Source: Ornithinibacillus salinisoli
GTDB lineage: Bacteria; Bacillota; Bacilli; Bacillales; Amphibacillaceae
Strand: one strand, 5' to 3'
Assembly: GCF_042682545.1 (NCBI RefSeq)
Contig: NZ_JBHUHQ010000002.1
Length of the DNA stretch: 64,000 nucleotides
Part shown: piece after piece, positions 33,801 to 41,238 of the stretch
How positions within the stretch are numbered: the first letter of the stretch is position 1
Layout: the number at the start of each line of letters is the position of its first letter
Translations under genes and position numbers: made by a program
The notes under the pieces: model-generated
What the model was told of the DNA's origin: nothing
Databases searched by the model: none
Seen by the model: only the letters and a program-made list of their open reading frames with translations

Positions 33801-34341
33801 TCGTCTCTAGTGCTACAACTAATTTTTCGTATATATAACGTAAATCCTCAAGCTTATTTGCTAATGCCTGTTCGCCAGGTTCCTGATGCACAAATTGTTT
33901 GATTTGATCAATTTGCATTTGTAGAACTTCAGGAGTAATTTGATACCGTTTAAATTCAGTAATCATTTTTTCAATTTGATTTAAAAACCCTTGCTTTTCC
34001 ATTGCCTTTTGAAAAACAAGCCATTCTCCCTGCTTTTCTTCGATTATTTTTCGAAGCATCATCTGAATACCAACGGAACTAATAAATTGTCTTGTCCCTC
34101 CACCTGTTTCCTGTAGAACTCTCCATGCAAGTCGAGAGAAACTGAACACTTGCGTCCGTATACTCCCTTGAAACGCTTCATCCTTAAACAATTCATATTC
34201 TTGCTCAAATGTCATTTGATCAGGAACAATATATAATATTGGTGGACCTTGTGGACTTTCCATTGATTTTTCTCTGATTTCGTTAAATGATTGCTCACTT
34301 TTTGCACTACCCGATCTACCTAATATAAATCGAAGTCCCAT
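30847..34341 (-). CDS. addB: Helicase-nuclease AddAB, subunit AddB
   Basis: AddB is the partner subunit with the second nuclease and the Chi-recognition site. The chosen ATG at 34341 follows GAGGGGG and gives 1164 residues. The family start (MGLRFILGRSGSAKSEQS) matches, but the P-loop reads GRSGSAKS, with Ala13 where GK[ST] is usual. AddB's own ATPase is not the translocation motor in the B. subtilis enzyme, so this may be tolerated. The C-terminal nuclease has IIDYKSSAKG. The four Fe-S cysteines appear as YYRCSYQHF and the C-terminal CTYCPFLSVC. addA follows without a gap. Confidence 0.96.
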   Translation of the reverse strand: MGLRFILGRSGSAKSEQSFNEIREKSMESPQGPPILYIVPDQMTFEQEYELFKDEAFQGSIRTQVFSFSRLAWRVLQETGGGTRQFISSVGIQMMLRKIIEEKQGEWLVFQKAMEKQGFLNQIEKMITEFKRYQITPEVLQMQIDQIKQFVHQEPGEQALANKLEDLRYIYEKLVVALETNYIDSEDQLQLLAEKIPDASFLNGAEIYFDGFHRFTPKELLVVETLMKKCDNLTFTLTVDHPEAEQLSDLDLFYQTTETYHVLKSIAHENRVEIEEDIMLDPRDGRFQERPYFAHLEENFDVRPALAYEGNAPIQIAEAVHPRAEVEGVAQEILRLVREENYRFRDMAVLIRQTEMYQDLIATIFEDYNIPVFIDEKRTMLNHSLIEFIRSVLDIVEGNWRYDAIFRVLKTGFIPQTDEEYPLTTDAIDELENYVLEYGMRSRERWTGDQEWVFQRFRGFDQAAQTDEEMKMQIRINRYRKQVVQALQTFDTTIRKAETVQEFCEITYILLENLGVSNRLESMRTYYDDHGQIEKGREQEQVWNAIIQLFDEIVEMAGDEPMSLATFRATLDAGFESLKFSHVPPSIDHVIVGTIDRSRISGIKCSFLLGVNEGVWPLKPPADGMINETERELLAGHGMKLAETSKRQLLDDWFYMYLAFTSARDYLWVSYPLSDEEGKSKMPSQLIKRMEDLFPSCSEHTLLQDPDELVDAERYITTPVKTRSALTAQLARSRKGYPVKPVWWHVLNWYMNHGHKHDTTYTILQSLYYENKPLDISEHTVKELYPKQVKASVSRLESYYRCSYQHFAKYSLGLDERKTYKLDAPDIGNLFHEALRIITEWIQDEGRDFSGLTKQDTASYAQRAVQNLAPILQHQILHSSNRYQYIQRKLEEVIARAAFVLSEQARQSQFSPVGLELGFGSQHDKLNPVTLELPNGFEIMLRGRIDRVDKAINNEELFLRIIDYKSSAKGLNLVEVYYGLALQMLTYLDVVLSQSESWLQKKATPAGVLYFHVHNPMISGNKRISDEELEKEIFKEYKMQGMLLADEQVVKLMDTNLDTGWSDMLPAAVKKTGEFYDKSKVASSETFSSLQHHIHQLMMQAGIDITQGGVHLNPYQHKQNIACTYCPFLSVCQFDTSLETNNFRKLQDIGDEEILDKIRTKGEV

Positions 34342-34378
34342 TCTAATCCCCCTCGATGTGATATCCAATTATATAAGG

Positions 34379-34412
34379 AAAAAACTTCTATCTCTAGACA
34401 GAAGTTTTCCTA
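34379..34412 (-). terminator. Terminator of the TVP38 gene
   Basis: On the minus strand ACTTCTGTC pairs with GATAGAAGT (one mismatch) around TAGA, followed by a T run. It separates the TVP38 gene from addB. Confidence 0.75.
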
Positions 34413-34425
34413 TTTTTATGTAAAA

Positions 34426-35085
34426 CTATTTCTGTTTATCTTTCTCGTTGATGGTATCACTCTGTAATGCCTTGCGTTGTAGCCTCTTTTCCAGGTATTT
34501 ACCTACAATCCAAAACAACACGATAACTATTCCAACAATAATTGTCTCCATGGGATTTTGAGCAAATGATACAATACTTGAACCAATATATGATATCGAA
34601 AAGATCATTACTGCTTTCCCAAAAATTACCGCTAAGATAAATTGTTGAATACTAATCTTAGACAAACCGGAAACGACATTAATTACAGATGACGGTGAAA
34701 ATGGAAAGCACATTAACAAGAAAAGTGGTCCAAAGCCATGCCGTTCAAGCCAAGCAGTTACTTTCTTTACTTGTTTATTCCTTCGAACCGCCAGAAACAT
34801 CCGCTTATCACCGAGATTACGGATAATTAAAAAGACTAAAATAGCTCCTAAACTTGAGCCTGCCCAAGATAGTAGAAAACCTTCTAATAATCCATAAGCT
34901 GCAGCATTCCCCAACACAAATACCACTAACGGTAGAAACGGAAGGAAAGCTTCTATAAATGGTAACAAGATTCCAGGTAAAGGTCCTAGTCTTTCATAAT
35001 CATTTAATAAATGCATGATTAATTCATCTAATTGATCATTTTCAATCGCTATCTTCCAGTCCGTTAGGATGTTAAACAAATACAT
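34426..35085 (-). CDS. yhjE: TVP38/TMEM64 (DedA-like) membrane protein, YhjE-like
   Basis: This 219-residue protein has about five membrane segments and the VTT/SNARE-associated domain shared with the DedA family, whose members affect lipid flipping and membrane homeostasis. Visible features are LPFLPLVVFVLGNAAAYG, AGSSLGAILVFLIIRNLGDK and a C-terminal CFPFSPSSVINVVSGLS. The ATG at 35085 follows GAGGAG; the earlier in-frame starts overlap that site. The location between yhjD and addB fits B. subtilis yhjE. Confidence 0.85.
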   Translation of the reverse strand: MYLFNILTDWKIAIENDQLDELIMHLLNDYERLGPLPGILLPFIEAFLPFLPLVVFVLGNAAAYGLLEGFLLSWAGSSLGAILVFLIIRNLGDKRMFLAVRRNKQVKKVTAWLERHGFGPLFLLMCFPFSPSSVINVVSGLSKISIQQFILAVIFGKAVMIFSISYIGSSIVSFAQNPMETIIVGIVIVLFWIVGKYLEKRLQRKALQSDTINEKDKQK

Positions 35086-35285
35086 GTAGTCTAATCTCCT
35101 CATCAATGTAGAACATCAATTCTCTTTTTAATGTAATAACTATATTTTAAATTAAACTCGAGAAAATGCATAGTATTAAATAATTTTCTGCCTCTTTCTT
35201 TTCATTTTCCAATATTTTTCAGTATTATTTTTCATTGTTTTGACATATAATAGAACAAACGTTCCTAAATGTAGAGGTGGAATAT

Positions 35286-35675
35286 ATGCGTTATCTTTCA
35301 GATGAAGATATACAATTGGCTTCACGATTCCTTTTTCTTTCCATGACATTGGTAGTGATTAAACAAGATATCGATCGAATCCAACGAGGTAATTTTAAAA
35401 TTAAAGAATCGTATGTTGAACTGTTGGAAAAAATGGCTTCTGAGGCAATCAATGAACGCAGACAATTACGAAAAGCAATGACTGCTAAAAATCTTCAAGT
35501 TACCTTATTAAATAAAAATGACTCTTTTTCATCCTATCTCTTTCTTTGCCAAGGAAGAGAAGAAAAACGTAATTATTTTAATCCTGCTATTCGAAAGAAA
35601 GTGAAAGCTATTTTTGACGAACTTATGTCGAAGAGTTTATCATCGGATCATTCCTATGCTGCTTTAAATACTTAA
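35286..35675 (+). CDS. yhjD: YhjD family protein
   Basis: A 129-residue helical soluble protein. The pattern MTLVVIKQDIDRIQRGNFKI, YVELLEKM and GREEKRNYFNPAIRKKV resembles the B. subtilis YhjD family, whose function is unknown. The ATG at 35286 follows AGAGGTGG. Its last 53 bases overlap the end of comK on the opposite strand, so the two genes are convergent with antisense overlap. Confidence 0.75.
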   Translation: MRYLSDEDIQLASRFLFLSMTLVVIKQDIDRIQRGNFKIKESYVELLEKMASEAINERRQLRKAMTAKNLQVTLLNKNDSFSSYLFLCQGREEKRNYFNPAIRKKVKAIFDELMSKSLSSDHSYAALNT

Positions 35676-36144
35676 TTCGGTTATCCAATAAATACCGAAA
35701 CTGTGCGGTGCGTTGAACCTGGTTAATCAAGGATCCAAACGAAGTATCCAAAATAACTTGTTTGCCGCTTTTAAAGATTATCTCTGTACTCAGATTTCCA
35801 GCTTTATTCACTTGTTTGATATGGGAGTGAGCAATCCAGGAGCATTTCGGATTCGTCGGAGAGGAAGTAGGAAAGAAATACATGCCACTTGATGGATCAA
35901 TCGAGATTGGAGCTTTGTGAGTAATGCCGCAAATATCTCGCGTACCGTCTTGCCTCCCTTTAAGGCTAGAACCAAAGAACTTGCAGGAGAAGTCGATCAA
36001 CTTGCTAGGAGAATAATCAATCACATACTCGGATTCTTCTTCGAGCACACAAGTACTAAGATTACCTCCTTTGTCTACTTGTGCTAATACTGCTAGTGTT
36101 TGTGGGGTGATTTCATGTGATGGAGTATAAAATTCTTTAAACAT
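35623..36144 (-). CDS. comK: Competence transcription factor ComK
   Basis: ComK is the master activator of genetic competence and of its own gene. The 173-residue product (ATG at 36144 after AAAGGA) has the family core: SCKFFGSSLKGRQDGTRDIC, HKAPISIDPSSGMYFFPTSS, PKCSWIAHSHIKQV and NQVQRTAQFRYLL. The B. subtilis C-terminal tail (about 20 residues, used in MecA/ClpC-driven turnover) looks shortened. Upstream, AAAATTTAAATTTT (36226-36239) is an AT-box-like sequence, with a 6-base rather than 5-base centre, that might serve ComK autoregulation. The end overlaps yhjD on the other strand. Confidence 0.9.
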   Translation of the reverse strand: MFKEFYTPSHEITPQTLAVLAQVDKGGNLSTCVLEEESEYVIDYSPSKLIDFSCKFFGSSLKGRQDGTRDICGITHKAPISIDPSSGMYFFPTSSPTNPKCSWIAHSHIKQVNKAGNLSTEIIFKSGKQVILDTSFGSLINQVQRTAQFRYLLDNRIKYLKQHRNDPMINSST

Positions 36145-36259
36145 TTTTTTCATCCTTTCGCTGTTCAAACGAAAAGAAAGAGGCTATATTACTAATCTAC
36201 CAAAATATCCGACAAAATGGTATATAAAATTTAAATTTTTTGAATAAAATCCCATTTAC

Positions 36260-36403
36260 TTAACTATTATTGTCATTTTGTGATGAAAATTCATCTACTT
36301 CCTCATCTTGCCCTCCTTCATTAACACTTTCCATGGGATGAAAATCTGGATTGAGCAATGTAAACGTAGCTAATTCCGGTTTATTCTTATCTTGTTTATT
36401 CAT
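36260..36403 (-). CDS. Small acidic hypothetical protein (47 aa)
   Basis: An ATG at 36403, preceded by AGGGA, opens a 47-residue acidic, hydrophilic product (MNKQDKNKPELATFTLLNPD at the start, ending SSQNDNNS). It has no signal peptide or membrane segment. It is the first of the small same-strand genes that fill the region up to 41 kb. I do not recognise the family. Confidence 0.5.
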   Translation of the reverse strand: MNKQDKNKPELATFTLLNPDFHPMESVNEGGQDEEVDEFSSQNDNNS

Positions 36404-36606
36404 TTAATCAGTCCCTTTTTTAATATAGTATGGTCTACCAGAAACGATTTCATACAAAAAACAATATAAAAAACAAACCAATTGTCGTTCATAATTGCAC
36501 ACTAATAAAATTGTACTCAGCAGAAAATAGACCGACTTTATTGAGTCGGCCATAAATGATTTCATATAATGTCATCTTATAGTTGCTAGTACGTATTTTC
36601 ACAATC

Positions 36607-36921
36607 TTAGTAGTCTTTAAATTGAGTGATATGCTGGTTGTGTTCAAAAATTTCAATTGAGTGAGAGGAATTACTTGATTTAATCTCAACAAGAAAAGTG
36701 TTCTCATCTGTCTCAACATAATAAATATAGTTCCCTAAATATTTTACATTTAATATTTCAGAGTCATCCCCAAAAGACCTTTCTCTCATATTAGAATCAA
36801 TAAAAACACTTTTGACTTTTTCTTCCGCAGTAAAATAGTGGTATAAATTATATGGGTAAAAAAGTAAGACAGCACTAAATATCACTATAAAAAAGATAAC
36901 AATTAGTATCTTTTTCTTCAT
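36607..36921 (-). CDS. Small exported/membrane-anchored hypothetical protein
   Basis: A 104-residue protein with an N-terminal hydrophobic helix (KKKILIVIFFIVIFSAVLLF) and a short extracytoplasmic domain of mixed strands (GNYIYYVETDENTFLVEIKS). GGGGGG lies before the ATG. No lipobox is present, so the helix is probably a membrane anchor. No family is recognised. It is part of the accessory small-gene run. Confidence 0.65.
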   Translation of the reverse strand: MKKKILIVIFFIVIFSAVLLFYPYNLYHYFTAEEKVKSVFIDSNMRERSFGDDSEILNVKYLGNYIYYVETDENTFLVEIKSSNSSHSIEIFEHNQHITQFKDY

Positions 36922-37005
36922 ACATACCCCCCTAATTTTAAAATTCCGTATAAAAAATTTAACAAACCTTCGACTTATCTACTTTATAGTTTAAATCTTC
37001 TTGAA

Positions 37006-37344
37006 CTAACCCATTTGTTTAAGAGCACTATGCTTTCTCTCTTTCGAAAAGCTAAATAATGCTATTACTAAACAAAGCATACTCAATGCCCAAATAACTC
37101 CAGAAATACCTATTTGGAGCGAAATCTCTTCTGATGCCATTGGATGATTGTAGTCAAAAGCTATACCCTTTAATGTAAAATATACTGCAACAGAAACTAA
37201 TAGCAAGTGCAGTAATGTCCAGATGTACCCTGAACTATTATTTTTATTTTTCACCCAAAGGAACACCGTAATTAAAATTGCAATCCCCATAACAATAGAA
37301 ACTCCACCAATTAACAAACCCATTACTTCCTGTTCTAATGGCAT
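37006..37344 (-). CDS. Three-helix membrane protein, hypothetical
   Basis: A 112-residue protein with three membrane segments (about 8-30, 41-62 and 77-98) and a basic C-terminus (SKERKHSALKQ). The ribosome site AAGGAGAAGG precedes the ATG. No family is recognised. A repeat-like block (37417-37452) lies just upstream and is shared with another gene of this region at 39.2 kb. Confidence 0.65.
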   Translation of the reverse strand: MPLEQEVMGLLIGGVSIVMGIAILITVFLWVKNKNNSSGYIWTLLHLLLVSVAVYFTLKGIAFDYNHPMASEEISLQIGISGVIWALSMLCLVIALFSFSKERKHSALKQMG

Positions 37345-37416
37345 AGATCCACCTTCTCCTTAAAAAAGCACTTCGATTACCTTCTTCCACCCTGCACCTT
37401 TTTGTTCAATATGAAA

Positions 37417-37452
37417 AGCATTAATCCCTTCTTGTAGTAATACCCCCGTAAC
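37417..37452 (-). repeat. Shared intergenic element, copy A
   Basis: On the minus strand this 36-base block (GTTACGGGGGTATTACTACA then AGAAGGGATTAATGCT) aligns with a 35-base block at 39166-39200 (GTAACAGGGGCGTTAATTCG then AGAAGGATTAACGCT), with about three quarters of bases identical by eye. Both lie a short distance before a small gene of the accessory region. Confidence 0.6.
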
Positions 37453-37469
37453 GGTATAAGTAACAATAC

Positions 37470-37601
37470 TTATTTTTCTTTCCCCTGTTTTAATAGTTCG
37501 ATAATTTCTATGTTTTGTTCACTTGTTTTTTTCAATTTACCATCAATCGTTAAACAAGTAATTGCTATAATGACAACGCCAACCGTTATGATAACTTCCA
37601 T
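37470..37601 (-). CDS. Very small membrane protein (43 aa)
   Basis: The ATG at 37601 follows GGGGAAG. The 43-residue product has one N-terminal membrane helix (EVIITVGVVIIAITCLTI) and a charged cytosolic tail ending KQGKEK. Length and design are like many bacterial membrane microproteins. Function is unknown. Confidence 0.6.
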   Translation of the reverse strand: MEVIITVGVVIIAITCLTIDGKLKKTSEQNIEIIELLKQGKEK

Positions 37602-37730
37602 TATTTCTTCCCCTTTTCCATTACATTACATTTATACATTATTCCCTTCATTAGCTTAAATTCTTCTTAAATAATCCTGCCCATCATTTCTGCTTCTTCT
37701 TGATACACACCCGATAGATGAATATATCGT

Positions 37731-38084
37731 TCACTCTATTAACTCAATTTTTTTCGCTTTAGCTTGTGCCGGATAGGAAGTTGCGATATCTCCATCCAAC
37801 CAAACTTTAATTTCATTTCCTTTATCGAAACCTTTGACATCTTCGTAAGTTATATAAATTAAACTGAGTTTTTCGTTATCTAAATCATCAATCGGTATAT
37901 CTTTTATTTCATCATATTCATTGGTCGATATATTTTCAGCAACTAAAACCTCTCTACCTTCTACTTCGAGAATAAATCCTTTTAAACTAGGTTCAAATTG
38001 TTCTGATACTGCTGAACAACCACTTATGGGTATAATAAAAATTAGTAAAAATATACTTACTCTTATATGATTTAATAGATTCAT
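37731..38084 (-). CDS. DUF3221 lipoprotein
   Basis: A 117-residue lipoprotein. The signal peptide ends in the lipobox PISGC with Cys23. The mature part has the DUF3221 pattern (GFILEVEGREVLVAENIS, then GNEIKVWLDGDIATSYPAQA). The fold is a small OB-like barrel; function is unknown. GGAGG lies six bases before the ATG. Such lipoproteins are common in variable bacillar gene clusters like this one. Confidence 0.82.
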   Translation of the reverse strand: MNLLNHIRVSIFLLIFIIPISGCSAVSEQFEPSLKGFILEVEGREVLVAENISTNEYDEIKDIPIDDLDNEKLSLIYITYEDVKGFDKGNEIKVWLDGDIATSYPAQAKAKKIELIE

Positions 38085-38217
38085 TAAGCACCTCCAAAAA
38101 AGAAGTTCTTCAAATCTGCCTTATTAGGAGTTGCCACATTGACAACCCCTTATTCCTCAAATGCCCCGAAAGTGTAAATGTAATATTTCACTTATTATGA
38201 TCTTCATACTTCTATTA

Positions 38218-39105
38218 CTAACAACTTTTTTCTAAATTCTTAGTGAACGCACACAAGTCATATAGATGTTGAAAGCCAACTTTCTTATATAAGGTAATCG
38301 CACTACCATTGGTGGAGTTGACACAGAGTCTAACAGATTCTATGTCCTCAAATGTAAATAACCATTTTAAGGCACCCGTTAGTAATTGTCCTCCAATTCC
38401 AGTACCTCTATCAGACTTCTCAACAGCAAAAAATTCAATATTTGCCTCACCAAATTCTGGTTCTGCCTCGACATAAATATACCCACAAAAATTACCATTA
38501 TTGGTTATTATAAAAACTCTTTTATGTTCATCTAAACGTTTAATAATTTGTTGACCACTATAATAAGCACCAGGAAATGCTTTATCATGAAGTTGCATCA
38601 TATCTAAGTAATACTCAGGAGTTAATTCTTCAATGGAAACACTCTTTAACTCGTGACCATTTTTACGCTGAAAAATCAATATTGTTTCATCACTATGCTT
38701 TTTAAAAGAAAGATTTTTTGCTAATTGGCACACTTGAATATTTTTTAAATTCGGAAACATCTCCAATGATTCTATTTCACTTGGAAGCAAATCAGTCATT
38801 TTCTTCCACATATCAAAGACAACATCCCAATTATTTGGAACAATAAATGGTCCCCATATTTCTACACTACTTTCTTCAAGGTCAGCATCAAACCCCAATA
38901 CACCTACAAGTTTATTGTCTTCATATGCTACAACAAAACTATCAGTATATTTAATATCTGAAATATCATTTATCATATACTTTGCGATTTCCTCTTTATC
39001 TTTCCCGCAATAACCAATATGTGATTCTTCACTACTATTTAACCGTGCAATAAAATTCGATACTTTCCCAACATCCTCTTTATCAATAACTCTTATTTCT
39101 AACAA
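38218..39105 (-). CDS. GNAT-family N-acetyltransferase (two GNAT halves)
   Basis: A 295-residue protein with two GNAT-like halves. The C-terminal half has the acetyl-CoA loop RGTGIGGQLLTGALKWL and the ending GSAITLYKKVGFQHLYD. The N-terminal half is more diverged (KLVGVLGFDADLEESSVEIW). The start is TTG after AGAGGG. The substrate is unknown. Neighbouring genes give no clue; this belongs to the accessory block. Confidence 0.85.
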   Translation of the reverse strand: MLEIRVIDKEDVGKVSNFIARLNSSEESHIGYCGKDKEEIAKYMINDISDIKYTDSFVVAYEDNKLVGVLGFDADLEESSVEIWGPFIVPNNWDVVFDMWKKMTDLLPSEIESLEMFPNLKNIQVCQLAKNLSFKKHSDETILIFQRKNGHELKSVSIEELTPEYYLDMMQLHDKAFPGAYYSGQQIIKRLDEHKRVFIITNNGNFCGYIYVEAEPEFGEANIEFFAVEKSDRGTGIGGQLLTGALKWLFTFEDIESVRLCVNSTNGSAITLYKKVGFQHLYDLCAFTKNLEKSC

Positions 39106-39165
39106 TTCAATTTCCCTCTCCTCAAATAAAATATCATTCTTGTTGAACTATCCTGCCCCAACAAT

Positions 39166-39200
39166 AGCGTTAATCCTTCTCGAATTAACGCCCCTGTTAC
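39166..39200 (-). repeat. Shared intergenic element, copy D
   Basis: This 35-base block on the minus strand aligns with 37452-37417. It also forms a hairpin by itself (GCGTTAATTCG / GGATTAACGC). It lies about 60 bases before the GNAT gene start, in the same relative place as its partner before the 112-residue gene. Confidence 0.6.
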
Positions 39201-39215
39201 TTTAAGTACATTCCT

Positions 39216-39545
39216 TCACAATGGGTTATACTTTTTTTCAATCTTTTTCCATTTCACATAATTATAGGCAATTTCTATTAAAACAATGAGTAAGAAAATG
39301 ATTCCAATGGTTATTTTTTCATTTGAAGTAAAATTATCAAGCCAATATAAGACTAAATATGATAGGAACATTATTGGAATGCCCCACAAAGCACGTATCA
39401 TCCTTCTTCTATATGTAAATTTATGGTAAAAAAGAACAAAACCTTTATCCTTTTTTTCTTCATCCCTATAAATTCGTGACATTATTGCACTAACAATTAT
39501 AACTGCTATTACTGGAATTATTAAAAATGCTAGAAAGTTCAACAT
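39216..39545 (-). CDS. Small membrane protein, hypothetical
   Basis: A 109-residue protein with three hydrophobic segments (about 3-20, 51-68, 77-94) and charged loops (YRDEEKKDKGF, KWKKIEKKYN). The ribosome site GGGGAGG is close to the ATG; a TTG at the second codon has better spacing and may be the real start. No family is recognised. Confidence 0.6.
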   Translation of the reverse strand: MLNFLAFLIIPVIAVIIVSAIMSRIYRDEEKKDKGFVLFYHKFTYRRRMIRALWGIPIMFLSYLVLYWLDNFTSNEKITIGIIFLLIVLIEIAYNYVKWKKIEKKYNPL

Positions 39546-39637
39546 TATCCTCCCCTGACAAGAAATTCTAGTTTGGTAAGAGCTGTAAGATCACACCCCA
39601 TATTTCACACTTCCCCCGCTTACTTGAATAAGAAGTT

Positions 39638-40060
39638 CTAAGGGCGTGAAACAAGAGCACTTAATGCACCACCTATTTTAAAAGGTACTTTTTCATTCCT
39701 TTTAACTACATTGCCCTGAAGGTCAACCTCCAAATCAGTTGCTTCTATACCCTCATTGGGAGCAAGTTGAATTGAAATCTCTTTTGTTTCACCTGATACA
39801 ATTTTAAATTCTTCTATAGATTTAATCGTTTCTGTTTCAGTTTTATTATTTTTATTCACCGGATAGCTTATTTTCAAAGTAAGGTTGACTAAATCAAATC
39901 CGGTTTTATTTGTTATTTCAATTGCTTTAGCTGTTGGTTCAGTATCGGCAAGCTTGAAAATAATATTTTCATCATCAAATGATTCTGCTTTTGCAGAACA
40001 ACCAACAATTACACCAAGCATTATGATAAAACTAATTAAAACTGTACACTTCTTCTTCAT
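39638..40060 (-). CDS. Putative lipoprotein
   Basis: A 140-residue lipoprotein: signal peptide MKKKCTVLISFIIMLGVIVG followed by the lipobox Cys21. The mature part is a beta-rich domain (FKLADTEPTAKAIEITNKTG, DLEVDLQGNVVKRNEKV) resembling an Ig-like fold. GGGGGGA precedes the ATG. Function is unknown. A decayed lipoprotein remnant lies next to it upstream. Confidence 0.75.
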   Translation of the reverse strand: MKKKCTVLISFIIMLGVIVGCSAKAESFDDENIIFKLADTEPTAKAIEITNKTGFDLVNLTLKISYPVNKNNKTETETIKSIEEFKIVSGETKEISIQLAPNEGIEATDLEVDLQGNVVKRNEKVPFKIGGALSALVSRP

Positions 40061-40103
40061 TTTTGTCCCCCCTTTTTTCTGTTAATTAACCTGCTCCGCT
40101 AAT

Positions 40104-40336
40104 TCAAGAAGACACTGCCTTTATTGAACAATGGCTCCCATTAGTGAAATAGTTATAATTCCATTCATTTCCTATATTATTTTTTCCTTGCCAATCAAAA
40201 CAGTCAATATTTTTCATATTCTCGCCTCTGATAACTAATAGTGAGTAATGATTTTTTTCATCAGAGTAAAATTTTCCTTGGTAGAATAAGAGGAATTTGA
40301 TGGAACAGTTAGTTCAGTATTTGAACACCCTGCTAA
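40104..40336 (-). pseudogene. Remnant of a lipoprotein gene (truncated and frameshifted)
   Basis: Reading the minus strand, a fragment starts with the lipobox-like LAGCSNTELTVPSNS but has no start codon or signal peptide upstream. After about 15 residues coding shifts to the next frame (YQGKFYSDEKNHYSLLVIRG, then CFDWQGKNNIGNEWNYNY) and runs to a TGA at 40104. The two pieces join into one plausible secreted domain. The gene has therefore lost its start and carries a frameshift. Confidence 0.55.
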
Positions 40337-40413
40337 TCTCTAAATTAATTCACCTAGTCTACCTCGTTAGAGCGATAAACAAGTTGCTTCTTTCGTTAAA
40401 GCTAGCCTTTAGT

Positions 40414-40875
40414 TCAAGAAGGGAAATATTCCATAGGTTCAGTACAATGGGCATAACCATTTTTCTTATAATAATTTATAGACTCATCACTTGGCCATAC
40501 AATAACAAATTCATAATTATTTTCTTTAACCCACTTATTTATTATTTTAAGTATTTTACTTCCAACACCCATATTTCGAAACTCTGGAACTGTATATACA
40601 TTAGTCATATAAGCAAATGGATATGTTACTCTACCAGGGCGTGGTACTTTTTGTATTAATTCTATATTTATATGTGATACAACTTTTCCATTTTCCTCAG
40701 CAACCCAAATAAACCATCGACCACTATTAATTGCGTTTTCAAAAAAAGATTGACATTCCTTTTCAAAATTATCAAATGATGCATTTCTTTTACTTTCATC
40801 ATATTCAATAGTAAAATCCCATCTCATTCTTATTAATTGCTTAATGTCTTTTGCTTCAGCAAGTCTTATATTCAC
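40414..40875 (-). CDS. GNAT-family N-acetyltransferase
   Basis: A 153-residue single-domain GNAT enzyme. Visible motifs are AYMTNVYTVPEFRNMGVGSK (motif A, acetyl-CoA pyrophosphate loop) and SINYYKKNGYAHC (motif B). The start is GTG after GGAGAGGAAG. The closest general pattern is the bacillar small-molecule acetyltransferases; the substrate is unknown. It is the last full gene of the accessory block before the lcfB cluster. Confidence 0.85.
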   Translation of the reverse strand: MNIRLAEAKDIKQLIRMRWDFTIEYDESKRNASFDNFEKECQSFFENAINSGRWFIWVAEENGKVVSHINIELIQKVPRPGRVTYPFAYMTNVYTVPEFRNMGVGSKILKIINKWVKENNYEFVIVWPSDESINYYKKNGYAHCTEPMEYFPS

Positions 40876-40926
40876 CCTTACTTCCTCTCCTTAATATTAT
40901 TTATTTCTCCACAATCTACTTGTAAT

Positions 40927-41034
40927 TTAATATAAATATTCCATGACATCCTCCATCAAGCTATTACGGCTAAGCAAATTGCTATTACCACTAAACTTCC
41001 AACTTTTATCAAATTCTATCTTCTCTTTAGTCAT
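40927..41034 (-). CDS. Candidate 35-aa ORF
   Basis: An ATG at 41034 follows GAGGGGAAG at good spacing and opens 35 codons (MTKEKIEFDKSWKFSGNSNL at the start, ending MEYLY). It is hydrophilic with no recognisable family. It could be a real microprotein or the front of a decayed gene. Confidence 0.35.
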   Translation of the reverse strand: MTKEKIEFDKSWKFSGNSNLLSRNSLMEDVMEYLY

Positions 41035-41138
41035 TTTCTTCCCCTCGCTCGAAACCTTATATTCTATTCTCCCTCGTGTAATAACTGTACACTAAAACAC
41101 TAACATAATATTCCAAAAATAATAATAATTTTTGCAAA

Positions 41139-41170
41139 AAAAAGGTGACCATGATGATCACCTTTTTTAA
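41139..41170. terminator. Bidirectional terminator
   Basis: AAAAGGTGACCAT and its near complement TGATCACCTTTT form a stem with A and T runs on the two sides. It separates the lcfB side from the accessory block. Confidence 0.8.
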
Positions 41171-41238
41171 GTAGTTGCACACGCTTCTCCTATATCCTCA
41201 TAATATATCTCGGCTTGTTTTACTTTGCAATACGGCAT
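41167..41238 (-). pseudogene. N-terminal fragment of an alpha/beta hydrolase gene
   Basis: An ATG at 41238 after AAGGA opens 23 codons reading MPYCKVKQAEIYYEDIGEA, which is a typical start of small alpha/beta hydrolases (normally followed by the oxyanion HG segment). It then breaks into CATT and a stop at the terminator. It looks like a truncated gene end left by deletion. Confidence 0.5.

Noticed and set aside
36489..36719. 76-residue frame overlapping the 104-residue exported protein
   Set aside because: It has no ribosome site and lies in another frame of the gene at 36607-36921, whose start and signal helix are convincing.
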